Origin: Callaeas wilsoni
Taxonomy: Eukaryota; Chordata; Aves; Passeriformes; Callaeidae
Direction: 5' to 3'
DNA length: 64,000 bases
Assembly (NCBI GenBank): GCA_013398955.1
Contig: VWPU01003223.1
Span: 62,001 to 126,000, forward strand
Shown in pieces: positions 1 to 10,397 of this stretch (the first letter of the stretch is position 1; every line of letters starts with the position of its first letter). Below the pieces are notes generated by a model. It searched no databases. It worked only from the letters and a program-made list of their open reading frames with translations, and was not told the origin of the DNA. The position numbers were made by a program, and so were the translations under genes.

Positions 1-540
1 TGCTGGATATCTCTCAAAAGATAGAGTTATCACATCTGCTGCTCCTCATAATCACTGTTGTGATCACCCCGGCAATGTTTATTAATGTGGTGTATCCCAT
101 AGATTGGGGACCAGTGATATAGATGATAATCCCTGAAAAATGGAAGAGAAATTTCAGGCAGTATTCAGAATGTGACGTTATCAAACATTATTGAAATAAT
201 GTAATAAAAGTAAAATGTCATTATAAAAAAAAGACATTCTGTAAAAATTCAAACCATCCTTTGGAAATTACAGATTATTTGCTTTTAACGGATCAAAACC
301 TTCCAATGGAAAAATATCCTGCTCTGATTTTTTTTCTCTTTTGTTAATAAACTCTGGTCTTTAACAGCTTTATATTAGCACATTAATCTGCAGGAAGCAT
401 TCAGGTTTTTTTGATCTTGCGTAGAAGACAAGGGAAATCTTTGTTTCATCAACATTGGTTTAGGATTTTTTGTAGATTCAGACTCCGTGGGGAGACAGCA
501 ATAGCATAGGTCTGTGAAAGAATGGATGTGCATTGGCAAA

Positions 541-702
541 ACCGCTCAGCTGAAAATATGCAGGACATGGCAGGCATTTGTGAGGGTCTTTGCCCGTGCC
601 CTGAGCCAGCAGGAGGTGATCCCGACTGGAGTTGGCGTGGCGCTGGTTCAGCGCGCAGACTCTCAGTCGGCCGCTAGCGAAGAGCTCTGTGCTGCACCGT
701 CT
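541..702. other. Small CpG-rich patch in the SMYD3 intron
   Basis: About eleven CpG dinucleotides fall in roughly 160 bp, including GGCGTGGCGCTGG, CAGCGCGCAG and TCGGCCGCTAGCG. The intron around it is nearly CpG-free. An open frame of 69 codons (514-723, +) spans it but resembles nothing I know, and there is no clear acceptor or donor around it. It could be a small regulatory island, a young unrecognised repeat or a conserved non-coding element; the sequence alone does not decide. Confidence 0.45.
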
Positions 703-3066
703 CTGCAGCCATGTGGGTGCTGACCACTTTCACTTGGGTGAAGCCTGAGAATTTGCACTTGGGATACACTGACATCCAAGGAGAGACAATGCCTTGGGAG
801 GAGATAAACAGAAGGATATTATTTCCAAGTTCCAAAGTGTAGTAAAGCCTGGAAGAGGAGGGTTTTGTATTGCCCTGTACTGTTCACTTGCCTTTCTTTG
901 CTGCCTCCTTTTAGTGTTCATTTCTAATACGGGAAAAAGAAATCTTTGCAAAATTAGAATACCTTCCCTGGCATGTAGGAAAAAGGTCATAACAGGTGAC
1001 CATATCTCTGCACTACAGTGTTTAAGCTCATGCTAGATATAGGACATAAAAACCTTGACTGAAAGCCAGGATACACAGAATTAAGAAAGCCCTCCCACCA
1101 AGAAATGTGGGACTAACATAAGCCCAGCCAAAAAGTATCATTAGAGACTGACTTTAAAATTAGGTCTCTCCACGATCACAAATCGTTGTTTTCACGTTGT
1201 CCTGTAATTTGTATCCATATATTGGTACTAAAAAGAAATACTGTTCTATTTCATTATATAATGCATCTGGAGCTTTCCTCTCTCTCCCTGACCAGTTGGG
1301 AATAAGTGACTGGCAGTCCCCAGTCCAGCTCCTTCTGCAGAGGAATCAGAGTGATTCCTTTTTGGCATTAGTTTTGGCCGAAGTGGTGTTTCATAGAAAG
1401 CATGTGTTTGAACTAGTCTCAGCACATGGAAATGCTCTCAAAGAAACATGGCATATGATGCTATGTGGTACAGCATATTTCATCTCGTTAGGGCTATATT
1501 GGTTGGGTAAGTTATTAATCATTTTGATGTCACCTCTAGCATGTTTAAAATTCTGTGCAACATTTATGTAGAGGAAAAAATTTGACAGATAAAGGCTTAC
1601 TCCTAGGAACATTTTTAGTTTAAGTTGGATAAAAAAGCCAATATAATTATATTACACAGAATGATATCTGGACATTTACAAGCATGACCTTGTTTTTTCT
1701 AGACAAGGATAATTCTATTCAGCACTAAATACTTAACTTTTATTTGTCAGACAGCATGTGACACTAACTGTATTTGGATTAATGCCTTCTTGGTGTCGTT
1801 TCTTCCCCTTGCAGAGTTATGGGTGAAAGAAATGAAATCACAAATCTCTCATGTATCTGAAGGAAATAAAAAAGTTCAATGTATTTAGTACGTGTAAGCC
1901 ACAGGGGAAAAAAATCCTGAATTAAGTATAATAAATGCTACTGGTGCTAAAACGTAGTTACTTGAAACAATTCCCTCACTTAAATGCAGCTTAAGAAAAA
2001 ATTGTGTGATTGCCTTTGGAATCTTCATAACTTGCCTATCAGCATCTCCAGGCCTGATGTGCCCTTACACACAGCTCTGCCATTTTCTCTTTTTCTTTGA
2101 ATTGCTGAACATGTGCTTAACATTAGACAGTCATTTTCTCTGTGGCACTCACCTAACAGGAACCTTTTTTCTGGGTTCATGTTTTTTTCCCTTACTGCAT
2201 ATTTGTGAGAAAATGTCACCTTCAGAAGCCCTTGGTTCTGAGTACTTGTCATTGTAGTAAATTTTTGTTGTGCCCTGTTCTTTTGATTTGCTTTTAAAAC
2301 TATTTGAAACAGCTGTGTGGCTTCAAACATGAACTGTGAATATGCAAATAAAATATGTAAATATGTTGTATGTTAATGAGATGGACTTGGAGTTTTTGTA
2401 TATTATAAACAGAATTTTCTGCTTGTAGAGACAGAAGACAGGGAAAAAAAGTGATAAAAAATTTTCTTCCAACATGTTTGTTTAGCTGAAGACTCATTCT
2501 TGCTGCTCTTCTGCACTAATCTTGGGGCAACAATGAATGGTAGAGAAAAAAAGAGACATATTTCAATGTATAGTAGCTTTCCTTTATCTTGTCATCCTGA
2601 CTCTTCTCTGCTGTGGAAGTGTTAGTCTCCCTCTGCTATTCTAATCAAAGTGGCCCATGAAACAAAAATTGCAGGTTTGGGTGGTATACGCAACTAAAAT
2701 GTTTTTGGTTCTCTCTTCTGTTTTCACTCTGGTTTCAGCTACCACTCCTGGTCTGAACTGTGAGAAGTATCACTACCAGTTCTTCCAGCTGTGGGCATTG
2801 ATACCTCAGCAGCTCAGGGGTGTTTGGGGACAGCTTTTGCAGCACTGAAAACTTGACCATTGCCGTAGAGCAGCTGCATTCAGTGCAGTGAATGGACTCT
2901 GAAGGTCTCTGCAGTCTTGATTGCTGAGTGAACACGTGCCTAGAGTTTTGTGTATGTTAGCATCTCTTCTAGTTCTCTCCAATTTGTGAAGTAAGCAGCT
3001 ACATACTGTTGCTGCTTCATGCCACAACAAATGAGAATCAGTGCGCATTGCTTTGAGCATGTTTGT

Positions 3067-3118
3067 GTGCATATATAACTATAGATAGCTATATATATAT
3101 AAAATATGTGTGTATATC
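3067..3118. repeat. AT-rich low-complexity tract
   Basis: A run of alternating TA with ATAG and TGTG variants, about 50 bp long and about 80 bp upstream of the first SMYD3 exon. It looks like a degraded dinucleotide microsatellite. Confidence 0.6.
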
Positions 3119-3196
3119 TAAAAAAATAGGATACAGGTTATGTAAAATAAAATGCACTTTATTTTCTTTTTTTTCCTTTTTAAAAAATCCTGATAG

Positions 3197-3304
3197 AAAG
3201 AAGCTTGGCTGGACCACAAGCAGGAATGCAAGTGTCTTAAGAGCATCGAGCCCAATTTTCCTCCAGACTCTGTCAGACTTGCTGGCAGGATTGTTTTTAA
3301 ACTA
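3197..3304 (+). CDS. SMYD3: SMYD3 internal exon (end of MYND finger and start of SET-I segment)
   Basis: SMYD3 is a SET-domain lysine methyltransferase reported to act on MAP3K2 and on histones. In SMYD proteins a MYND zinc finger splits the SET domain. This exon is 108 nt, 36 codons in phase 0, from Lys-Glu-Ala-Trp to Val-Phe-Lys-Leu. It aligns with human residues 77-112 (from memory). The clearest matches are the AW-x-DHK-x-ECKCLKS stretch and PPDSVRL followed by GR-[IV]-VFKL. The H-x3-C pair in DHKQEC corresponds to the last two MYND zinc ligands (human H83 and C87). The start follows the AG at 3195-3196, and the frame just upstream has an in-frame TAG. The donor is GTAAGT at 3305. The polypyrimidine tract (about 3164-3181) is separated from the AG by an A-rich stretch, so the acceptor looks weak. 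Skipping this exon would keep the frame but remove those zinc ligands. Confidence 0.95.
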
Positions 3305-4400
3305 GTAAGTGACGTTCTTTCAGATTGATTCAGTGCAGCAGATTCTGATAAATGCTTTCTCACTCTACATTTTTAATGTAATTATGAGCTACAAGGCTGA
3401 AGTGACTGGGAATGCTGAAAAAAACTGAACTGCAAATTGCACTACAAGTTTACTGATTAATTTGCAGAAATGCTGAAAGGATCAAGAGATTCCAAAATGG
3501 ACGTAACTAAGTTCAAGGGACATGTTTATTGACTTTCTTTTCCGATGTCTATGTGGTAGCATTCTAAGCTTTTTCCTGCCTGGAAGGAAAACATAGGGAG
3601 ACACTGTTTTCCCTTCAATACAACGCTTATTGGCGCTCTTCTATTAACCTAATGGAAGCCTCAGTCAGTGTTTTTGGAATGAGTGGGAAGAGCAGAAGCA
3701 CTGGTAGCTAGCCCTTTCTTTAGAGGGCATAATGCCATGCTTTCCATGTTGGGTTCTCTTAATCTCAGCTACATTTTTTAATGTTTTTCTAAACTCCCTT
3801 GGAAGTCCTGGGTGTTTGACATTCTCATGGTTTGATTACTTTATATGGACTAAATTTTCTGTTAGTTTAAGCAGCTTATGAATGTGTGGGATTGTAAATC
3901 CAAAGGGATTTACTCATTTTTTTGCTGAACCTGCTATGATGCTGTCTGTGTTGGATAAAAATGCGGGCATTTGTTGTGGTCTGAGGTGATAAATTACGAT
4001 TTGTCATTTATTTTATACATCATTGCAAAGAGTTTGTGCATGATAGTTTTTAAACGGCAACTATGTACCTAGCAATACTATGCATTAATTATAGTCACAT
4101 GAACTCTGAAACTACAAACCTCATAAACTGATTTCAATTATGCTCTAAAGGGCCAAAGTAAGTTGCTAAAGGTAAGCTGCCAAAGTGTTAAAAAAAATTA
4201 AAATTAGTAGAAAGTGTTATAGCAACAAAGAAATTCCGGTTTTTTTAGGATAGTTTATATAAAGTCCTGGACTTATGTTGATGCTGTTGGCCTTATCTAA
4301 TTATCTTACGCATTTATCCCATGGAATAATCAATCTTGTAGAGTGTTTTCAAGATAAAACATGCTATGTAAGTGTTAATTAATCTGTTTTTCCTCTACAG
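3305..4400 (+). other. SMYD3: SMYD3 intron (1,096 bp)
   Basis: A complete intron between the first and second visible exons, phase 0, GTAAGT to CTACAG. It is short for this gene. It is AT-rich unique-looking sequence, and I see no repeat, hairpin or nested gene in it. Confidence 0.9.
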
Positions 4401-4458
4401 CTCAGACAATCAGTATGCCCTTCTGAGAGACTCTACTCTTTTTCCGATCTTCAGTCAA
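4401..4458 (+). CDS. SMYD3: SMYD3 internal exon (SET-I segment, 58 nt)
   Basis: This short exon encodes 19 codons plus the first base of a split Asn codon. It starts in phase 0, directly continuing the previous exon's VFKL, and ends in phase 1. The acceptor is a good one, TTTTTCCTCTACAG ending at 4400, and the donor is GTAAGT at 4459. The product reads Leu-Arg-Gln-Ser then CPSERLYSFSDLQS. It corresponds to human residues 113-131 with no length difference. LYSF-x-DL-x-S is conserved, while the first ten residues differ strongly from the human MDGAPSESEK. The identity rests on the fit in order, phase and length between the two flanking SMYD3 exons. Skipping this exon alone would shift the frame; skipping it with the next (58 + 137 = 195 nt) would not. 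Confidence 0.93.
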
Positions 4459-7400
4459 GTAAGTAATTGCCAGCCAGATTTCAGGAAATACTTCCAAGGT
4501 CTGCTTTACGAAAGGGCCATCTGATTTTCTTGCAGCTTGCCTTCTGAAGGTTTGCTCTGTAGAGTAACAGAATCAAAGACAAAAACCTTTCTGGGAAAGA
4601 ACAGTTATTTCAAAGATAAAAGGAAAAACATGTCTGTTGTCTTGAAGCAAAACCTTCACCTGATTTTTTGCCTCAGTATTTTTATTTTCATGTTTTGCAA
4701 TGAACATCTTGCCTACTTATTTTTTAATTTACCCAATGTCAGTATTTCTACATACATATACAATAGTACGTATATTTTTACACTGAGGTTTTACTTTTTT
4801 AATACTTATGTGCTATTACATAAAGCTTCAAAATAACTTCCAGAAATAGGATAGAAAGTTAAATTTAAAAGGGATATGTGTATATTTTTCTTCTACATGA
4901 CCTTTCAATAGAGAAAAAAGATGAAATTGTGCAGTTATTACCTTTTGTGGCTTCACAAGTTTCAACTGCTTGGGTAGAAAAAGATGCTCACTACAATCTC
5001 TCAGCAGAGAAAATGTTGAAGTAGAAAACATTTTTTCCATATTTTGTGCCGTCTTGAAGACTTAGAAAGGAAGAAATACATCATTGGTTCATTTTTGCAT
5101 CTTGTTTAGAGGGATTTTCTGAAGAGTAATGTGAATATTTTGATTACCTCAGTGTTTTTTACTATTATTCAGAGTTTTGTCTACAAACCAGCTTGATCTA
5201 TTGGTATAGTTATTTAGAAATAAAACCCACATAAACATAAAAACTGCTATACATTGTATTAATTTTCCTTCTGAACACCTTGACATTCTGCTGCCTTCTC
5301 CCAAACTGTAAGGGCAAAAGACCTTAATAAGGTAGCAAATTAAAATGGATATATTTCAGTTGTTTAAAACATAGTGATTTTCTGCAATGGATATTTTCAA
5401 ATTGTGTAACAAAGTTTTATGGAGAACAGATGCTTCAAATTAAGTTAAAATGATGTAGACTATGGACTTTTGTGCTTCACGGCACTGCTGGGATCCAGGG
5501 AAAGAGTCTTTTATTGTACCAACGGCTGATTGCAGAGTGGCACAAGAGGAGCTGGAGGGAAGAGTCTCCCTTTAAAAATTAAGTACTGATCACTTGTACA
5601 GCAGTTGTCTCTAGTGTAGGCAAAGATTTTTTTGTAACTGATCATTCCATACAAACTGAGGTTTCTCAGTACCCTTCAGGAGATGATCTCAGCTTTCCTT
5701 GACTGGAGACAAGGGGAATAATGTGATAAGTTGTCTGGGGAGAAGCTTGGTGTTGAACAGGCCTGAGCTGCAATGGATAAAAGGTACAAAAGTCTGTAGA
5801 GTGGCCAGAAGCTTCTGCTAAAATTCTCATTCTGAAGGGAATAGTGATATGGCCTGTGACACAGACGGGATGACCATCCTCTCACTGATAGAGAAATAAC
5901 TGGTCTGTAGCCAGTTAGCTTGGGAGAAGGCAAATGAGAGATGCACATTTAGTGTTTCATCTGTATTTACTCTGAGTCTTAACAATTCCTGTGGGATCTT
6001 CTTAACTCCACAGCACCAAGTGTTTCAGACATTAACACATTAACTGAGGCTGATACCTAACAGACTACAGTACAAACTGCCTTTTCATAATCTTATGTAA
6101 AGGTTTTGGCTGACTCTTTACTTGTGTTGTTTTCCTGGCTTCTTTGTTAGAGTGAATAAGTGAATAAAGTTTCTATGGTTTTGGAGTTAAAGTAATCCAA
6201 AAGTGTTTTGGATTGGTGTGAGAACTTGTAGTAGCTGTGATGTTTTTTGCTGCCTCTGTGTCCAGAAGCTCCTGTTATTTCGTAACACTTTCCCCATTTT
6301 CTGCACAATTTATGAATTGGTGTTGATAAAGTTTTTCTTTCTTTGTGTACTTAGCAGAATCTAACGAAAATCAGAAATGCATTTTCATTAGAGGCCTAAG
6401 TATGTAAGAGAAGAGATTTCTTTGAATGGAATCAGGTGAACTATGAATACAGGCTATAATCTGAAACAAAAACATTCTCAGGAAGCACCTTTGTAATAGA
6501 AGATAATGTTTCAACACTAATCCAAAATGTGACAGCATTCTAATTGATACTCCTTCTTTTTTTGTTCCCCACCCCCCCCGGAATTCCAAAATACTTTATT
6601 TGAAAATTGTTATTGTCACTATGCTGTCTCAGTTTGCTTTACACGATTACTTTTCAGCATTACTTTATACTATTGGTTGATTTTTAGTGTGGGAGACATA
6701 TAAACTGAAGAGAAGCATATAAAGTTTTATACACTTATTGAATAAATATCTGCTAAAATATGTAATACATGAAAAGTCCACAAAGCGTGTGGAGGCATCC
6801 AGCCTTTTATAAAGTTATTTTCCAGTCTCCACAGTTCCTTGAAATTCCTGTATATACCTTAGATTAAGTAGGAGAGGTCTCTGTGAGCATTGTTACTATT
6901 GCTAGTTCTCATTTACCTTAAGACAGTTTCTTCCTGCCTTAAGTTCTCTGGGCTCTCTCTATGTTACAGTAATTCAGAAATCATCTTCTTTTTTACTTAC
7001 CAGTACTCAGTATTCAGAAAATAGGTTGTGTGCTGTACTATGGGGCAGATATTTTGCTACTTTACCTGTATAAGTATCAGTATCAAAGTTGAATAATTAA
7101 ATCCCCATGCCTTATTTAGAAAATTTTTCATAGGCTTTTTATAGCATTTTGTCTCCCACACCAGGTTTCTTAAACAAATGAAAAAAGTTTCTTAAAAACA
7201 AAAAATGAAAACACTCTCAAATTTAATTTCATTTTGCTTTTGGCCTTGTTTTCTTATGTGCTCTGAAAACCAGGTCTTGATCATTTTCCATTAAGATTCC
7301 CATGGGACTTTTTTTCTGGATCATTAGCTCTGATGTCCTGGACAGATTCCAGTGTGGATAATTGCATTCTGCTTCCATCTCTATCAGTTCTCCCTGAAGT

Positions 7401-8734
7401 TCCAGTTCGTTTTGGTATTCATGTTCACATCTGTCCTAAACTACAGTGTCCATTTATAACATGCTTCTTATATGATTTCTCTTCTTTAGTTTAGGGTTGT
7501 TTTATTTGCCAATAGCGAAACAAACCATGCCTTCCTCTCTTTGTTATAATACATGTATTATAGTTAGTTTAAGGTAAACCACACGTTGTCTTGAATAATT
7601 ACATTTGAAGGAAAAAGCAGTTTTGTTTTCAAAGAGATGTTATACAAGAAATGCAAGTATAGGTTTATGATTTTTCTTTTATATTTTTTAAACTTGGTTG
7701 TTTCAGTCATCTAAAAGTTGGCTGCTTCTCTTGAAGACACAGTCCTCATAGATACTATATTTCTCTATACCAGAGATTTTCTGTACATTGTCGAAAACAT
7801 ACCTATCTGGATTTCTAACATTTACATTCATTCATGCTTGCAAAATCACCTGCAAACATCCACTGTTAATTGCACATGGGTAGTGCTGTGGGCATCTATA
7901 GATGTTTATAATAAAATAACAATTCACCATTATGCAGAGGTAAAATTGATTCACAGTGCATCATAAATCTCTGCCTTTTGTTATAGACTGGTGCTTGAAT
8001 ATGTTCAACGTCACATCCTTCATTTTGTACTAACTGATAGGAAAAAGAAAATGTGAAGCAGGTAATCAGGCAGTGAACTTCCTCGGGCAGCAGCAGTTTC
8101 ACTTTCTGTGTTATCAGAGACCTGATGCATGCATAATCACTTAATTAGAAAATGAGGCCCTGTGATTCTTTCTGCTTCAGGATTTCTGTCTGTAAAACAT
8201 GGATTGTGGTGCTTTGTAATAAAGTGATATTTACTTCATATTCTTTCATATTCATTGTTTAGCAGTTGCTCTGTGTGAAACTCCTTTTGTTCATAAATAC
8301 TTTTCTATTTCATCTGCTAGCATAAAGTGTTTCTGACACATCCGTGGAGAATACAGAATAAAAGTATGTACTACTGGATAAAGTTCCAAGCATATTTCTA
8401 ATGTGGTTAATGTTACAAACCCAGATGCCTAATTTTTGTATGTAATGTCTTACATCTGCTTACACATCTGCTTTATCTATTGGCTTTTGATCTTTAACTT
8501 GCTATCGTATTCGTATGATTTGGCAGTAGCAACCTGATAAACTCTACTGTGTGTTGATAGGTAACTGTCACAAAAAATGAGAAATGTCTGCCCTCTGTCA
8601 AAATTGCCCTCTGTCAAGATTAATTCTGGGACTGGAAATGTCTAGAGTGTATAGCTGCCATTGGATGTTTTCGAAATGTTGGTGAAATGTTCTGTTTATG
8701 ACATGGTCTACTTTTTTTTCCCTTTCTCTGTAAG
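4459..8734 (+). other. SMYD3: SMYD3 intron (4,276 bp)
   Basis: A complete phase 1 intron between the second and third visible exons, GTAAGT to CTGTAAG. It is AT-rich. It holds a run of eight C at 6572-6579 following a T-run, and a 16-bp direct duplication near its 3' end (listed separately). I recognise no interspersed repeat, and the open frames of up to 99 codons show no family resemblance. Confidence 0.9.
8590..8621. repeat. 16-bp tandem duplication
   Basis: The unit GCCCTCTGTCAAAATT at 8590-8605 is repeated immediately at 8606-8621 with one change (A to G at the third base from the end). It lies about 110 bp upstream of an SMYD3 exon. It is a recent-looking local duplication. Confidence 0.8.
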
Positions 8735-8871
8735 ACACTGAACGGTTAAGTGAAGAAATGAAAGATGGCCTCAGGCACCTCGCACAGACTTTGCAACTGT
8801 ATTTGAAAACTGAGATCCAGGATGAGTCTCAATTGCCACCTGCAATTGACTTTTTTCAGATCTTCACAAAA
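8735..8871 (+). CDS. SMYD3: SMYD3 internal exon (SET-I helices before the core SET)
   Basis: This exon is 137 nt: two bases completing the split Asn codon (A from 4458 plus AC here), then 45 codons ending in phase 0. The acceptor is CCCTTTCTCTGTAAG ending at 8734, and the donor is GTAAGT at 8872. The product reads TERLSEEMKDGLRHL, then EIQDESQLPPAIDFF, ending FTK. It aligns end to end with human residues 132-177, where EIQD-x-SQLPPA-x-D is the hallmark. The helical segment precedes the substrate-binding and catalytic SET core. The next exon should begin with the equivalent of human V178-I-C-N-S and carry the NHSC motif (human 205-208). I looked for that through 64000 and did not see it. Confidence 0.96.
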
Positions 8872-9530
8872 GTAAGTGTTAAAATCTGGTTGCTTGACAA
8901 CTCATAAATTATCTTTTCCTCGTGTTCGCGATTTATTTCTGAGTGGGAGTTCACTAGATACATTCAGAATGTGATATATGACAAAGTGAATTCAGTGTTT
9001 TTTTTTAAATTCAGTCAATATTTGAGCAGAAGTATAACTTTAATGTAATTGCAGCACTTCAAAATTAAAGCAGTAGCCAGAGGATATTTTTTCTTTTCCT
9101 TTTTTAAAATTATCATGTTGAAGTTGTTGGGTGAGGAAAAAAGCAAGAAAGTTCAAATATAATTGAGTCAATCAACCTGAGTAATTTTTTCACAGTAATA
9201 AAGAGCATATAACATCACTCTTCAGCGTAGAATTTTTCTGCAAAGTGAAATATATTTGCAGATATACTCCCATCCCATTTTGTCAATTAGAGGTATATGC
9301 TAATGTTTGTGGTAGTACTGTATCGTACAAGCTGCTTTTTCCAGAGGCCTTGTGGATTATTTCTTTGGAAAGACTACATGTAAAGTAGTTAAAATTAGTT
9401 TCCACAGTATGTAAAATGTTTATTGTGTTACTAACTAAATGTTGGCTTTTGGTGTAGATATTTTATTACTTTCAATTCAGGAAGCTAAATTCAAACAATG
9501 CTAGCAGAAATATTTTATATGAAAGTACTC

Positions 9531-9640
9531 ATACTTTTGATTTCTAATTGATACTTTTTTGATTTCTAACTGATCTTTTTTTGATTTCTAATTGAAATGA
9601 TCTAACTGATCTAACTGATACTTTTTTTGATTTCCAATTG
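9531..9640. repeat. Minisatellite with a unit of about 22 bp, five copies
   Basis: Successive units begin at 9531, 9551, 9573, 9595 and 9618. Their lengths are 20, 22, 22, 23 and 23 bp. The basic unit is ATACTTTTTTGATTTCTAAT followed by TG. Copies differ mainly in the length of the T-run and in AATTG versus AACTG. The fourth copy is divergent and lacks the T-run, carrying instead two ATCTAACTG-like sub-units. Confidence 0.85.
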
Positions 9641-10381
9641 ATTGATAAATTCTGCCATAAGATTTATCTTAAGTTATTTATGTTTTGGTTGTTTTAGTAA
9701 GTGTGTTCTTATGAAGTAAGCCAAATTATAACATTTTTTTTCTTCTGCTACAAATAAAAGAAAGAGCCTCTTTGGGAGGAATGAAATAAAAATGCTATAA
9801 ATTATTTTTTTAACATTTTAAAAAGATCTGTTTGCACTCTTACAGAACCTTCTTTTTTTTTGCTGTGCACTGGAGTAGGAACAATATAATCAACTGTGTT
9901 GTTTCTCTGGATTTTTTTTTTTTTTATTGATGATTAGACCGCTGCGATGTAAAGTTGCAATTTTACCTGAAAAATCACACAGTCTGAAATAGACCCAGTC
10001 AGAAGGGTGCACAGATAAAACCCCTGCAGTACTACCTTGTCGCCACTCAAGCTGTTTTACTGTCTTGGGTTGGCCTGAAGTTTGTCAGATGCATTTCACG
10101 TGAAACATGCACGTTGTGTTATCTGGTGTAGAGAATTTGTGCAGCTGAAGATAAAACTGATTATCAGAAGGTGATCACTGCCTACTCAGTTTGAACTGAG
10201 TTGCAGCTTGTAAGAAATTCCTTCCAAATGTTGTTGCCTTCTAAGTAATAATAAGCTTAGGACGGAGACTGGCCATGGTGGCTTTATAGAAACAGTGTGA
10301 TGATTGCTAAACACATGGGAACACTGGTGAAGAAAATACAGAAGATTTTTAATTTTTTTATGTACACACATGCACAAGCCT

Positions 10382-10397
10382 GTGCACATATGTGCAC
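10382..10397. repeat. Perfect 16-bp palindrome
   Basis: GTGCACATATGTGCAC equals its own reverse complement. It sits in a CA/TG-rich stretch (about 10363-10398). It may be a by-product of a decayed CA/TG microsatellite. Confidence 0.7.

Larger units (their letters stand above)
1..3196 (+). other. SMYD3: SMYD3 intron upstream of the first visible exon (partial)
   Basis: This is the 3' part of the intron ending at the acceptor at 3195-3196. It is AT-rich, with many T and A runs and no conserved open frame. The preceding exon, which should encode the CSQC and KYC-x3-C part of the MYND finger, was not found, so the intron starts outside the window. The one unusual patch is CpG-rich sequence at about 541-702, listed separately. 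Open frames here, including one of 124 codons at 1197-1571, resemble no family I know. Confidence 0.8.

Noticed and set aside
1197..1571. Open frame of 124 codons (+)
   Set aside because: It shows no domain, motif or family resemblance, has no splice context, and is surrounded by AT-rich intron. It is most likely a chance frame.
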